64,000 nt of DNA from Azospirillum canadense (lineage in GTDB: Bacteria; Pseudomonadota; Alphaproteobacteria; Azospirillales; Azospirillaceae). The notes under the pieces were generated by a model. It made no database searches, was not told where the DNA came from, and saw nothing but the letters and a program-made list of their open reading frames with translations. Location of the stretch: assembly GCF_025961225.1 (NCBI RefSeq), contig NZ_JAOQNG010000001.1:409001-473000 (forward strand). Reading direction: 5' to 3'. The translations under genes were made by a program, and so were the position numbers. This document shows positions 18,137-27,039 of this stretch, piece by piece. Within the stretch, counting starts at the first letter, position 1, and each line of letters starts with the position of its first letter.

Positions 18137-19063
18137 TTACTCGCGGCCGATCAGCGTGCCGGCCCCGCCCTCCGTGAAGATCTCCAGCAGCAGGGCGTGC
18201 GGCACCCGGCCATCCAGGATGACGGCGGCGTCCACGCCCTGCTCGACGGCGTCGATGCAGGTTTCGATCTTCGGGATCATGCCGCCCGTCGCGGTGCCGT
18301 CGGCGATGGCCTCGCGCGCCTGGTCGAGCGACATCCGGGTGATGATGTCCTTGTTCTTGTCCATCACGCCGGCCACGTCCGTCAGCAGGAAGAAGCGCGT
18401 GGCGCCCAGCGCGGAGGCGACGGCCCCGGCGGCGGTGTCGGCGTTGATGTTGTAGGTGTCGCCCTGGCGGTCGAAGCCGATCGGCGCGATGACCGGGATG
18501 ATGTCCGACTGGGCCAGCGAGGTGATGATCGACGGGTTCACCTGGTACGGCTCGCCCACGAAGCCCAGGTCCAGCACCTTCTCTATGTTGCTGTCCGGGT
18601 CCCGCTGGGTGCGGCGCAGCTTGCGCGCGGTGATCAGGCTGCCGTCCTTGCCCGACAGGCCGACGGCGCGACCGCCCGCGTTGTTGATGGCGGCGACGAT
18701 CTGCTTGTTGATGGAGCCGGCCAGCACCATCTCCACGACCTCCACCGTCTCCTTGTCGGTGACGCGCAGGCCGTCGATGAAGCTGGACTTGATGGCCAGC
18801 CGTTGCAGCATCTGCCCGATTTGCGGCCCGCCGCCGTGCACGACCACGGGGTTGATGCCGACCTGCTTCAGCAGGACGATGTCGCGGGCGAAGCTCTCCG
18901 CCAGGCTGTCGTCACCCATGGCGTGGCCGCCGTACTTGATGACGAAGGTGCGCCCGGCGTAGCGGCGCATGTAGGGCAGGGCTTCGGACAGGGTGCGGGC
19001 CTTGGCGAGCCACTCGTCGCGGGTGGTGTTCTGCACGGGAGAGCCGTTCGTCAGGGTGGACAT
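18137..19063 (-). CDS. argB: Acetylglutamate kinase
   Basis: ArgB phosphorylates N-acetylglutamate, second step of arginine synthesis. The 308-residue protein contains [11 protein letters not shown] (about 39-49), VVHGGGPQI, the [12 protein letters not shown] substrate/ATP site and GGMIPKIE. The extra N-terminal helix region before the KYGG motif is the type found in arginine-inhibited hexameric enzymes, so feedback inhibition is likely. ATG 19063 (MSTLTNGSP) was chosen. In many alphaproteobacteria argB directly follows engB; here an antiporter gene and a repeat cassette separate them. Confidence 0.95.
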   Translation of the reverse strand: MSTLTNGSPVQNTTRDEWLAKARTLSEALPYMRRYAGRTFVIKYGGHAMGDDSLAESFARDIVLLKQVGINPVVVHGGGPQIGQMLQRLAIKSSFIDGLRVTDKETVEVVEMVLAGSINKQIVAAINNAGGRAVGLSGKDGSLITARKLRRTQRDPDSNIEKVLDLGFVGEPYQVNPSIITSLAQSDIIPVIAPIGFDRQGDTYNINADTAAGAVASALGATRFFLLTDVAGVMDKNKDIITRMSLDQAREAIADGTATGGMIPKIETCIDAVEQGVDAAVILDGRVPHALLLEIFTEGGAGTLIGRE

Positions 19064-19170
19064 TGGCGGACTCTTTAACGGAAAGCTCCGGGGGTGCCTA
19101 GTGGGCTTTTTCAGCCGGGAACCCTCGAAAGGCTGCTTGGTTCGCGATCTTACAACCGAGGGGCAACCGA

Positions 19171-19344
19171 ATGGCAACCGATTGGGACGAGACCATGAAC
19201 GACCGCATCATGCCGACGCCGCGCAACCCCTTCACCGAAGCCCACAAGGAGGAACTGGAGGAGAACGCCCGCAAGATCGAGAAGGGCCAGGGAGAAACGA
19301 AGCCGCGCAAGGACGAGGGCGGGGAAGACGGGGAGTCGAAATGA
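19171..19344 (+). CDS. Small acidic hypothetical protein, 57 residues
   Basis: [23 protein letters not shown]... ending GGEDGESK, with a ribosome binding site GAGGGG 7 bp upstream of ATG 19171. It is hydrophilic and helical with many Glu and Lys. It is divergent from argB, and the empty repeat cassette begins about 30 bp after its stop. It lacks the RYGDWE motif of the SDHAF4/DUF1674 proteins it superficially resembles. Function unknown. Confidence 0.55.
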   Translation: MATDWDETMNDRIMPTPRNPFTEAHKEELEENARKIEKGQGETKPRKDEGGEDGESK

Positions 19345-19373
19345 CGGGGCCGTCGCGCTGTTGCGGGCAACAA

Positions 19374-19505
19374 ACTCAACACGAATTTCCCAGATTCTGG
19401 CACGGATGACACGGATTTTTCTTTGATCTTGGCTCGGTCCGGGCTGCTCGGCCAACCGTTGCTCAGCAAGCCGAATGGTCCGTGAAATCCGTGTCATCCG
19501 TGTAG
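19374..19505. repeat. Inverted-repeat cassette 2 (CACGGAT units), no gene inside
   Basis: CACGGATGACACGGATTT at 19401-19418 is perfectly inverted at 19485-19502, with weaker related units outside the left arm (from about 19374). The 66-bp interior has no ORF. The unit sequence matches the arms of the GxxExxY cassette at 848-1314. The right arm runs into the 3' end of the antiporter gene, whose stop codon lies in the repeat. Confidence 0.7.
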
Positions 19506-20771
19506 ACCCTGTTGCCTGCAAGGATCAGCGACCCGCGCCACCCGCCCGACCAGCAGCGTCATCGGCTGGGTCAGCGCGGTTGCCGTGACGGCCATCAGCA
19601 CCATGGCGGAGAAGCAGGCCCCGGACAGCACGCCGGCCTCCAGCAGGATGGTCAGCACGATCACCTCCATCAGCCCCTTGCAGGGCATCAGGGCGCCGAG
19701 CCTCCAGGAGTCGCGCCAGCTCTCGCCGGTCAGGCGAGCAGGCAGGGCGGTGCCCAGTGTCTTGCCGACCAGCGTCGTCACGGTGGCGAGCGCGAACACC
19801 CACCATTGGGCGGAGGCCGCGAGGTCCAGATCCACCTTCAGCCCGGTCAGGGTGAAGAAGAAGGGCAGCAGGACCAGCGTGGCGAAATGCTCCAGCCGGT
19901 CCAGCACGGCGGCGGCCAGCCGGCGCGGCACGACGGTGCCGGCCACGAAGGCGCCCAGGATGTAGTGCAGGCCGATCAGCTCCGTCACCGCGGCGGAGGC
20001 CAGCAGCGCGGTGCAGGTGACGACCACGGCGGTGTCGCCGACCCGACCGTCGGGCGCCACGCGGTCCAGCAGCCGGCTCAGCAGCGGGCGGGCGACCAGT
20101 TCGGTAAGGGCCAGATAGGCGAAGCCCAGCACCGCGACCATCGCCACGCCGCTAAGCCCCTCGGCCCCGCCCGCCGCCCAGGCCAGGACGGCGGTGATCA
20201 GCACCCAGAGCAGCGCGTCGTTCACCGCGGCGTAGCCCAGCGCCAGCCGGCCCACCCGCTCCTCCAGCAGGCCCATCTCGCGCAGGATGGCGCCCAGCAC
20301 GGGCAGGGCGGTCACCCCGACGCAGATGCCGAAGCCGGCGGCGAACAGCCAGGGCTCCGCCTTCGGTCCGGCCATGCCCGGAAAGGCGCCGGCGATCCAC
20401 AGGCCAAGCGCGCCGCCCAGCAGGGTCGGAACCAGCATGCTCGACAGGCTGACCGCCACGAAGCCGCGCCCGCGCCCGCGCAACTCGTCCACGTCCAGGT
20501 GCAGCCCGGTCAGGAAGGCGAAGAACACCACCGCCAGCAGCGCCAGCCCCGACAGGGGTGCCAGGGAGGCCGGGGCGAACAGCGCCCCCCACAGGCCAGG
20601 CGCGACGTTGCCCAGCCCCGAGGGACCAAGCGCGATCCCGAACAGGATCTGGATGACCACCATCGGGGCCACATGCTTCACCCCGCACAGCCGCCACAGC
20701 AGGAACGGCCCGGCGATCAGCAAGATCGCCTGGACCAGGAACAGCAGCGCCGGCGTCAGCGCGGGGGGCAT
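19494..20771 (-). CDS. Cation:proton antiporter, CPA2/KefB type
   Basis: A 425-residue polytopic membrane protein with about 12 hydrophobic segments. Segments such as GFGICVGVTALPVLGAILREMGLL, AAVNDALLWVLI and LHYILGAFVAGTVVPRR are those of the Na+/H+ exchanger domain of CPA2 proteins. There is no C-terminal TrkA-N nucleotide-binding domain. It may exchange K+ or Na+ for protons. ATG 20771 lies 4 bp after engB's stop, indicating one operon; a TTG at 20789 is less likely. The last codons and the stop at 19494-19496 fall inside the CACGGAT repeat arm, so its native C-terminus may have been altered. Confidence 0.85.
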   Translation of the reverse strand: MPPALTPALLFLVQAILLIAGPFLLWRLCGVKHVAPMVVIQILFGIALGPSGLGNVAPGLWGALFAPASLAPLSGLALLAVVFFAFLTGLHLDVDELRGRGRGFVAVSLSSMLVPTLLGGALGLWIAGAFPGMAGPKAEPWLFAAGFGICVGVTALPVLGAILREMGLLEERVGRLALGYAAVNDALLWVLITAVLAWAAGGAEGLSGVAMVAVLGFAYLALTELVARPLLSRLLDRVAPDGRVGDTAVVVTCTALLASAAVTELIGLHYILGAFVAGTVVPRRLAAAVLDRLEHFATLVLLPFFFTLTGLKVDLDLAASAQWWVFALATVTTLVGKTLGTALPARLTGESWRDSWRLGALMPCKGLMEVIVLTILLEAGVLSGACFSAMVLMAVTATALTQPMTLLVGRVARVADPCRQQGLHG

Positions 20772-20775
20772 GGCG

Positions 20776-21453
20776 TCACTCCGCGGCAAGCGCCGCGAGG
20801 CTGGCCCTCAGCTCCGCGATGCCCAGCCCCTTCTCGGAACTGGTGATGTGCACCTGCGGAAAGGCGGCGGGATGCTTCTTCAGGCCGGCCTCGCACCGCT
20901 TGGTGACTTCGGCCAGCTCCTGCGACCGCACCTTGTCGGCCTTGGTCAGCACGACGACGTAGGGCACGGCGGCCTTGTCCAGCATCGTCATGATCTCGTC
21001 GTCGTTCGGCTTCAGCCCGTGGCGCGAATCGATCAGCACCAACGCGCGGCGCAGCGTGACCCGGCCCTTCAGGTAGCGCCGGACCATGTCGTTCCAGGCC
21101 TCGACCTTCTCCTTCGACTCCTTGGCGTAGCCGTAGCCGGGCATGTCCACCAGCTTCAGCCGGCCGCCCAGGTCGAAGAAGTTCAGCTGCTGCGTCCGCC
21201 CCGGCGTGTTGGAGGTGCGGGCCAGCGTCTTGCGCCCGGTCAGGGCGTTGACGAGGCTCGACTTGCCGACGTTGGAACGGCCGGCGAAGGCCACCTCCGG
21301 CAGGTCGGCTTCCGGCAGCTGGTCGGGCGTCTGGGCGCCCCACTTGAAGTCGCATTCCTTCGCGAACAGGAGCCGCCCCGCTTCCAGGGCCTCCTCGCTG
21401 AAGCCGGACATCAGGCCGGTGCTGGTGGGCCCGGTGCTGTTTGACGAGGTCAT
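20776..21453 (-). CDS. engB: Ribosome biogenesis GTPase EngB (YsxC/YihA)
   Basis: GTP-binding protein needed for late large-subunit ribosome assembly. It is 225 residues with G1 GRSNVGKS, G2 region TPGRTQ, G3 DMPGYG and G4 TKAD all in order. ATG 21453 (MTSSNSTGP) fits the family; the longer frame to 21501 would enter the terminator hairpin at 21491-21532. It follows yidC in the usual rpmH-rnpA-yidD-yidC-engB order. Confidence 0.95.
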   Translation of the reverse strand: MTSSNSTGPTSTGLMSGFSEEALEAGRLLFAKECDFKWGAQTPDQLPEADLPEVAFAGRSNVGKSSLVNALTGRKTLARTSNTPGRTQQLNFFDLGGRLKLVDMPGYGYAKESKEKVEAWNDMVRRYLKGRVTLRRALVLIDSRHGLKPNDDEIMTMLDKAAVPYVVVLTKADKVRSQELAEVTKRCEAGLKKHPAAFPQVHITSSEKGLGIAELRASLAALAAE

Positions 21454-21490
21454 GGCTGTGCTTTCACGTGTGCGGGCGGCCCAAAACATA

Positions 21491-21532
21491 ACCGCCGGCA
21501 AACGCCCGTCAAGGAAGGGGTTTGCCGGCGGT
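21491..21532 (-). terminator. Rho-independent terminator after yidC
   Basis: ACCGCCGGCAAAC (21491-21503) and GTTTGCCGGCGGT (21520-21532) form a perfect 13-bp stem with a 16-base loop. Read on the minus strand it is followed by TATGTTTT. It lies 30 bp after the yidC stop and before engB, so it would end or attenuate the rpmH-yidC transcript. Confidence 0.7.
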
Positions 21533-21561
21533 CATGGGGTCCGCTCAGGAGGGAAGGGCGA

Positions 21562-23307
21562 TCAGGCCTTCACGCCGTCCTGGCGCATGATGATCCACTG
21601 CTGCGCCACCGACAGCGTGTTGTTCCAGGCCCAGTAGATGACCAGGCCGGCCGGGAAGCTGGCGAGCATGAAGGTGAAGATGATCGGCAGGAACTGGAAC
21701 ACCTTCTGCTGGACCGGGTCCGGCGGGGTCGGGTTCAGCTTCTGCTGGAAGTACATCGTGATGCCCATGATGATCGGCCACAGGCCCAGCATCAGCATGT
21801 GCGGCGGCGTCCAGGGGATCAGGCCGAACAGGTTGAAGATGGTGGTCGGGTCGGGCGAGGACAGGTCGTGGATCCAGCCGAAGAACGGCGCGTGCCGCAT
21901 CTCGATGGTCACGAACAGCACCTTGTAGAGCGAGAAGAACACCGGGATCTGGATCAGGATCGGCAGGCAGCCCGACACCGGGGAGACCTTCTCGCGCTTG
22001 TACAGCGCCATCATCTCCTGGTTCAGGCGGACCTTGTCGTCGCCCACGCGCTCCCGCAGCTCCTGCATCTTGGGCTGCAGCTTCTTCATCTTGGCCATCG
22101 CGTGATACGACTTGTTGGCCAGCGGGAAGAAGCAGGCCTTCACGATCACGGTGAAGACCAGGATGGCGACGCCGAAGTTGCCGAACAGGCGGCCCAGCCA
22201 GTCCAGCGCGTAGAAGAACGGCTTGGTCAGGAAGTAGAACCAGCCGAAGTCGATCGCCAGGTCGAAGTTGGCGATGCCCAGCTTGTCCGAATACTCGTCC
22301 AGCAGGCGGACCTGCTTGGCGCCGGCGAACAGGCGGCTGGTCTGCTCGGCCGTGGCGCCGGGGGCGACCTCGATGGCCTGGCCCAGCGTGTCGACCTGGT
22401 AGCGGTCGGCGGCACCCGGCGAGCTGTAGAGGAAGCGCGCGGTGACCTGCTCCTTCTGGTCCGGGACCAGGGAGACCAGCCAGTACTTGTCCGTGATGCC
22501 GATCCAGCCGCCGGTGGTCGGGGCGGAGATGGAACCGGACTTCTTCAGGTCGTCGTACTTGTGCTCGTTCAGCTTGCCGTTGAAGACGCCGAGCGGGCCC
22601 TCATGCAGGATGTAGTAGCCGGACGTGTGCGGCGTGCCGGCGCGGCTGACCAGGCTGTACGGCAGCAGGCGCACCGGGGCGGCGCCCGTGTTGCGCACCT
22701 TCTGCGTGACCGTGAACATGAAGTTCTTGTCGACGGCGATGGTCCGCTCGAACACCAGGCCCTTGCCGTTGTCCCAGGTCAGGGTCAGCGGCTTGTCCGG
22801 GGAAAGCGCCTGGCCGTTGGCGGTCCACTTGGTGTCGCCGCCGGGGACCGGCTGCGCCTTGTCCTCCGGCACCCAGCCGAACTCGGCGTAATAGGCGTCG
22901 GGTGTGCCGCCCGGGGCCAGCAGGACGATCTCCGGGCTCTTCGGGTCGGTCGTCTCGTGGTAGTCGGCCAGCGTCAGATCGTCGATCCGCGCGCCCACGA
23001 GGTTGACCGAACCGTGCAGGGCCGGCGTGTCGATCTTGACGCGGGTGCCGGCGGCCATCTGCTCCGCGATCAGCGCGGCGCGGTCCTTGACCGATTCCGG
23101 TGCCGCAGCACCGGGCGCCGTGGCGCCGGGAACGGCTCCAGGGAGTCCGGGCGCGGCGCCGGGGGCGACCGGCTGCTCCGTCTGGGCGGCCTGCTGCGCA
23201 GCCTGCTTCTGCTGCTGCACCTTGGGGCCTTCGTAGAAATACTGGAAGCCCAGCAGGATGGCGATCGAAAGGGCGATCGCGAGGATGAGGTTGCGTTGGT
23301 CGGTCAT
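21562..23307 (-). CDS. yidC: Membrane protein insertase YidC
   Basis: Inserts and folds inner-membrane proteins with or without SecYEG. The 581-residue protein has the Gram-negative plan: an N-terminal membrane helix (about 6-24), an Ala/Pro/Gln-rich linker, a large periplasmic beta-sandwich (about 80-350), and the conserved C-terminal five-helix core beginning near FGWFYFLTKPFFYALDWLG. The hydrophilic-groove Arg is expected in the segment just after. Downstream of yidD and rnpA in the same direction. Confidence 0.96.
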   Translation of the reverse strand: MTDQRNLILAIALSIAILLGFQYFYEGPKVQQQKQAAQQAAQTEQPVAPGAAPGLPGAVPGATAPGAAAPESVKDRAALIAEQMAAGTRVKIDTPALHGSVNLVGARIDDLTLADYHETTDPKSPEIVLLAPGGTPDAYYAEFGWVPEDKAQPVPGGDTKWTANGQALSPDKPLTLTWDNGKGLVFERTIAVDKNFMFTVTQKVRNTGAAPVRLLPYSLVSRAGTPHTSGYYILHEGPLGVFNGKLNEHKYDDLKKSGSISAPTTGGWIGITDKYWLVSLVPDQKEQVTARFLYSSPGAADRYQVDTLGQAIEVAPGATAEQTSRLFAGAKQVRLLDEYSDKLGIANFDLAIDFGWFYFLTKPFFYALDWLGRLFGNFGVAILVFTVIVKACFFPLANKSYHAMAKMKKLQPKMQELRERVGDDKVRLNQEMMALYKREKVSPVSGCLPILIQIPVFFSLYKVLFVTIEMRHAPFFGWIHDLSSPDPTTIFNLFGLIPWTPPHMLMLGLWPIIMGITMYFQQKLNPTPPDPVQQKVFQFLPIIFTFMLASFPAGLVIYWAWNNTLSVAQQWIIMRQDGVKA

Positions 23308-23358
23308 GGCATCCCGGTTGCCGTGGGCCTTGCTGAAGAGGGCGGCCGATGGCCGGCC

Positions 23359-23655
23359 TCAGGGCCGGCCTGAGAAAGTGTGTCGATGCGCCGCCCCGGA
23401 CGGGCCGTGCGAACAGCAGCGGTCCGCCTGTCCCCGCTCGGGCACGGGGTCATACCCCCACCCGCCCCAGGGATGGCAACGCAAGAGCCTCCGGACGGTC
23501 AGCCAGCTGCCCCGGATCGCTCCGTGCTTAGATAGCGCCTCGAGCGCGTAGTTGGAACAGGTTGGCTGAAATCGGCAGTGCCACCCGACGAAGGGTGACA
23601 GCGTCCATTGGTAGAGGACGACAAGACCGCGCAGAAAAAGGGCAAGCGGGCTCAT
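23359..23655 (-). CDS. yidD: Membrane protein insertion efficiency factor YidD
   Basis: A 98-residue protein with the full YidD signature: [31 protein letters not shown] with conserved Cys residues, and [17 protein letters not shown]. YidD is thought to assist YidC. The ATG at 23655 overlaps the rnpA stop as ATGA. An upstream extension of the frame overlaps rnpA and is rejected. The C-terminal tail of about 20 residues after PVP is not conserved. Confidence 0.93.
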   Translation of the reverse strand: MSPLALFLRGLVVLYQWTLSPFVGWHCRFQPTCSNYALEALSKHGAIRGSWLTVRRLLRCHPWGGWGYDPVPERGQADRCCSHGPSGAAHRHTFSGRP

Positions 23656-24080
23656 GCGCCGGCCCCCTCGCTGCGTGGTCCGTCGTCTGGCCCGCTTTTC
23701 GGCGCATCGCGCCAAAGCCCGAGACGCTTCAGCGCCGCGGACAGGTCGCCCAACAACTCCGTCCACGGCCTTTCGGCCGTGTCGGCGCGGGCCACCAGCA
23801 CGAAATCGTGACCGGGGGCCGCGTGGGCGGGAAGGATCTGGCGGGCCGCCTCGCGCAGGCGGCGGCGGGCGCGATTGCGCACGACCGCGTTGCCCACCTT
23901 GCGGCTCGCTGTCAGGCCAAGACGAATCGGCGGCTCGCCAGGGGCGGGCCGCTGTCGATCGTCGTGTCGGCGCACCTGCAGGATCAGGCCGGGAGCAACG
24001 TGCTTGCGCCGTGTACCGGCCACGGCCAAGAACTCCGGCCGCCGCTTCAGGCGCCCGACCAAGCGGTCCGGCGCCGCCAT
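23652..24080 (-). CDS. rnpA: Ribonuclease P protein component
   Basis: Protein subunit of RNase P, which matures the 5' ends of tRNAs. The 142-residue product has [12 protein letters not shown] at the start and the RNR motif in [19 protein letters not shown] (about 62-80), the RNA-binding helix. It is longer than usual by a C-terminal charged tail. Starts 6 bp after the rpmH stop and overlaps yidD by 4 bp: a tight operon. Confidence 0.95.
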   Translation of the reverse strand: MAAPDRLVGRLKRRPEFLAVAGTRRKHVAPGLILQVRRHDDRQRPAPGEPPIRLGLTASRKVGNAVVRNRARRRLREAARQILPAHAAPGHDFVLVARADTAERPWTELLGDLSAALKRLGLWRDAPKSGPDDGPRSEGAGA

Positions 24081-24086
24081 CGCGTG

Positions 24087-24221
24087 TTAGGCGCTCAGGA
24101 CCTTGCGGCCCTTGGCGCGGCGGCGGGCAATCACCTTGCGGCCACCGACGGTCGCCATACGGGCGCGGAAGCCATGCCGGCGCTTGCGCACGATCTTGCT
24201 GGGCTGGTACGTGCGTTTCAC
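24087..24221 (-). CDS. rpmH: 50S ribosomal protein L34
   Basis: The 44-residue basic protein [18 protein letters not shown]...KGRKVLSA is L34. It begins with GTG at 24221, supported by a GAGGAG site 9 bp upstream and by the invariant KRTYQPS beginning; there is no ATG in the right place. It is first in the rpmH-rnpA-yidD-yidC cluster, so the promoter must be in the 240-bp space before it. Confidence 0.97.
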   Translation of the reverse strand: MKRTYQPSKIVRKRRHGFRARMATVGGRKVIARRRAKGRKVLSA

Positions 24222-24408
24222 GGCACTTTACTCCTCGATCTCAGGGCAAAAAATGAGCCCCGCTGTATAAGGGCACAGCCCCCCGGAGTCAATCGCCGCG
24301 GTCTGCCTCCGTGCGGAATCTTCTCCGTCCGGGGTGCCCCCGGTGCAAACAGGGTATGGCGCTGCCCCTCCGCCGGGCCACGGTGTTTATCCCTGACCAC
24401 ATGTGAAG

Positions 24409-24448
24409 GTCCGGAATATGAAAGTCCGGAGTGGGCCAGGGGTCCGGA
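24409..24448. repeat. Three GTCCGGA repeats before the asparagine-synthetase-like gene
   Basis: GTCCGGA occurs at 24409-24415, 24424-24430 and 24442-24448, the last just before the ribosome binding site of the next gene. The steps are 15 and 18 bp. A regulatory role is possible but unsupported. Confidence 0.3.
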
Positions 24449-24462
24449 GAGGGGAAATCGGC

Positions 24463-25947
24463 ATGCTGCACCGGCGGCAGTTCATCGTGTCCAGGCAGGC
24501 GCAGGAGATTGGGGCGGCCATAGGGACGGACTGGGTGGTCCGTGACATCGGCGGGCTGGTCCTGTCCCACGCCCCCGACCTGCCGGTCGAGCGCGTGCTC
24601 GGCGCCGACGGCACGGTCTGGCACCTGCTGGGCCTAGCCGTGCAGACCGACCCGGCGCGCCTCGACCCGGCCGAGGCCCTGGCCGGCGCGCGCTTCGACA
24701 CCATCGGGGAGACGCACCGCTCCTGGGCGGGGCGCTGGGTCCTGCTGAACAACCGCGCCGTGCACATGGACGCCGGCGGCACGCTCGGCGTCTTCTACGG
24801 CGAGGTGGACGGCGGCTTGGTCCTATCCTCCAGCGCCGCGCTAATGGCGGAGCTGCTGGGCGACAAGGCGGAATTCCGCCGCCGCCTGACGCACGAGGCC
24901 GGGCTCGACTGGTACCCGCTGCCGGGCTCCGGCCTGAAGGGGGTGCGGCGCCTGCTGCCGACCCAGGTGCTGAATCCGTCCCGCCGCATTGGGGAGGAAG
25001 GGTTCCTCACCTTCCGCCGGCCCTTCGCGCCGGTGCTGCCCGGCTTCTCCGACGAGCAGGCGATGGAGCGGATGGAGCGCATCCTGGTGACCGCCGTGCG
25101 CAACCTGCACCGGGCCGTGGGGCGACCGCTGATGCTTCAGCTGACCGCCGGCTTCGACACGCGGCTGCTGCTGGCCACGGCGCGCAAGGCGGAGGTGCCC
25201 TTCGCGACCTTCACCTTCGATCACAAGGACCTGACCCCCGGCGACCGCAAGCTGCCGCCGAAGCTGGCGCAGATCGCGGGGGTTGAGCACAAGCTGATTC
25301 ATTGCGGCCCCATCGACCGGCAGCGGGCGCGCGACTACCTCGCCCACACCGGCCGCCACACGGCGGCGCTGGACGGGGAGTTTCATTCCAACGGCGCCTG
25401 GGACGGCGTGCCGGAGGGCAGCACCGTGCTGCACGGCGGCGTGTTCGAGGTGGCGCGCTGCTTCTACTGGGGCCAGATCCCGCCGGGCCTGACGGCCGAC
25501 GGCGAGGACACCGCCGCCCGTCTGTTCGACAGCTTCCGCGGCAAGCTGTACAACCCGCTGTCCCATTACGACTCGCTGCGCGAGTGGCTGGACTGGGTGG
25601 TGCGCACGCCGGAGCTGGCGATGGATCTCCGTGACCGCTTCTACCTGGAACAGCGCGTCGCCGGCTGGCTGTCAGCCATCGACCAAGGCGTGGACCTGAC
25701 CGGCCGGCAGCTGTTCCAGCCCGGCAACTGCGCCGATTTCATGGCCGTGGCCCTGGCCCTGCCCGTGGACGTCCGCCGCGCCAGCCGCCACCACGCGGAA
25801 CTGATCCGCCGCATGGCCCCCGAACTGCTGAGCGAACCGATCAACCCGCCGCAGCCCGCCGTCCTGCGCCAGCTCCGCAAGCTGCCGCGCCGCCTGAACA
25901 AGCTGCGCACGGCCATCGGGCATCATTTGATGCGGAAGTCGGCGTGA
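24463..25947 (+). CDS. Asparagine-synthetase-like protein of the polysaccharide locus
   Basis: A 494-residue protein with the C-terminal asparagine synthetase ATP-pyrophosphatase fold: PLMLQLTAGFDTRLLLATARK (around residue 225) corresponds to the SGGxDS-type P-loop, here TAGFDT. The N-terminal part looks like the glutaminase-like domain but does not begin with Met-Cys, so glutamine hydrolysis is unlikely. Such proteins occur in polysaccharide loci, where they may amidate sugars or modify acidic groups; the substrate is not known. ATG 24463 follows GGAGAGG. It is convergent with the glycosyltransferase operon. Confidence 0.7.
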   Translation: MLHRRQFIVSRQAQEIGAAIGTDWVVRDIGGLVLSHAPDLPVERVLGADGTVWHLLGLAVQTDPARLDPAEALAGARFDTIGETHRSWAGRWVLLNNRAVHMDAGGTLGVFYGEVDGGLVLSSSAALMAELLGDKAEFRRRLTHEAGLDWYPLPGSGLKGVRRLLPTQVLNPSRRIGEEGFLTFRRPFAPVLPGFSDEQAMERMERILVTAVRNLHRAVGRPLMLQLTAGFDTRLLLATARKAEVPFATFTFDHKDLTPGDRKLPPKLAQIAGVEHKLIHCGPIDRQRARDYLAHTGRHTAALDGEFHSNGAWDGVPEGSTVLHGGVFEVARCFYWGQIPPGLTADGEDTAARLFDSFRGKLYNPLSHYDSLREWLDWVVRTPELAMDLRDRFYLEQRVAGWLSAIDQGVDLTGRQLFQPGNCADFMAVALALPVDVRRASRHHAELIRRMAPELLSEPINPPQPAVLRQLRKLPRRLNKLRTAIGHHLMRKSA

Positions 25948-25961
25948 TGGTGTGTGGGGAG

Positions 25962-26154
25962 GTGGTCGTGCTGGGCCCCCCTCCCAACCTCCCCGCCTGC
26001 GGCGAGGGGAGGGGCTTTAGGGGACGAGCGGCGGAGTTCCCTCCCTTGCCTCTCGCGCATGCTTGCATGCGCTGATGGCGTCAGGCGAACGCCCTTGGCG
26101 TTCGCTGAGAGCCGAAGGCGGGGGAGGGTTAGGGAGGGGGCCCAACACGACCAC
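25962..26154. repeat. GC-rich palindromic element A, inside the 3' end of a glycosyltransferase
   Basis: The ends, 25962-25980 and 26136-26154, are inverted 19-mers with one mismatch, containing TGGGCCCCC. Inside are two perfect hairpins: GCGCATGC/GCATGCGC (26055-26072) and GCGAACGCC/GGCGTTCGC (26085-26105). It shares GCGGCGGAGTTCCCTCCC with element D. The downstream part encodes about 45 residues of the next gene's C-terminus. Confidence 0.65.
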
Positions 26155-27039
26155 TGACGTCTTCTCCTCCGCGACCCGCCCCGGCGCAGCCGTGGCGGCG
26201 AGGTGCTGCCAGCGTCGGTAGGCCTCCACACCCACCGGCGCGCGGTGCTTCATACCGATTCGCATGATCTCCGGCAGGGCCGCTAGCACCTTCAGGTCGG
26301 TCAGGCGCGGGCCGTGGCGCAGGTTCTTCCAGCTGTTTCCGATCCAGGCTCGGGCGAAGCGCCAGGGCAGCAGCCCGGCCGGGCAGCGGGCGACCTCGCG
26401 GATCAGGTCGTTGCGGTGGTTGTAGAAGCGCTCCAGCCCCGGCTTGCGGCCCTTCTCGCTCTTGTCGTGGTAGACCATGACGTCGGGCAGGGCGACGACG
26501 CGGAAGCCGGCGCCCATCAGGCGCAGGCAGCGGTCCTTCTCCTCGCCCTGGCGGTACAGCTCCGGCATGTAGAGGCCGACCGAGGCCACGGCGCTCCGGC
26601 GCAGCAGGTGGCCACAGCCGACGTACCAGGGCACGTCGAAGGGGGCGGCGGCACGGGGGAAATAGACCAGCCCGTCGCGCGTCTCGATGTTGCAGGCGAC
26701 CACCGCCGCGTCGGCGTGCGATTCCAGGAAGGCCACCGCGCGGGCGAGCCCGTCCGGCGCCTCGAACCAGGAATCATCGTCCACCGACAGGACATAGTCG
26801 CCCGTCGTGTTCACGAATCCGAAGTTGCGGGCGTAGATCAGCCCGGCGTTGTGCGGCAGGCGGACGTAGCGGACGCTTGGGAACTCAGTCCGCACCATCG
26901 TGTCGGTACCGTCGGTCGACCCGTCGTCCACCACCAGGATCTCCGCCACCGCGTGGGTTTGCGCCAGCAGGCGCGACAGCGCGGTGCGCAGCTCCGGCGC
27001 GCGGTTGTAGGTGGCGATGACCGCACTCACCGACGCCAT
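26017..27039 (-). CDS. Family 2 glycosyltransferase with repeat-derived tail
   Basis: A 340-residue GT-A enzyme: SVSAVIATYNRAPEL at the start, VVDDGSTDGTD (35-45), and the DXD-like metal site SVDDDSW near residue 89. It would transfer a sugar from a nucleotide donor at the inner membrane. The conserved domain ends near residue 295; the last 45 residues (beginning VLGPLPNPPPP) are encoded by palindromic element A and are unlike the rest. Stop TAA is at 26017-26019 inside the element. Its ATG (27039) overlaps the previous stop as TGATG. Confidence 0.85.
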   Translation of the reverse strand: MASVSAVIATYNRAPELRTALSRLLAQTHAVAEILVVDDGSTDGTDTMVRTEFPSVRYVRLPHNAGLIYARNFGFVNTTGDYVLSVDDDSWFEAPDGLARAVAFLESHADAAVVACNIETRDGLVYFPRAAAPFDVPWYVGCGHLLRRSAVASVGLYMPELYRQGEEKDRCLRLMGAGFRVVALPDVMVYHDKSEKGRKPGLERFYNHRNDLIREVARCPAGLLPWRFARAWIGNSWKNLRHGPRLTDLKVLAALPEIMRIGMKHRAPVGVEAYRRWQHLAATAAPGRVAEEKTSVVVLGPLPNPPPPSALSERQGRSPDAISACKHAREAREGTPPLVP

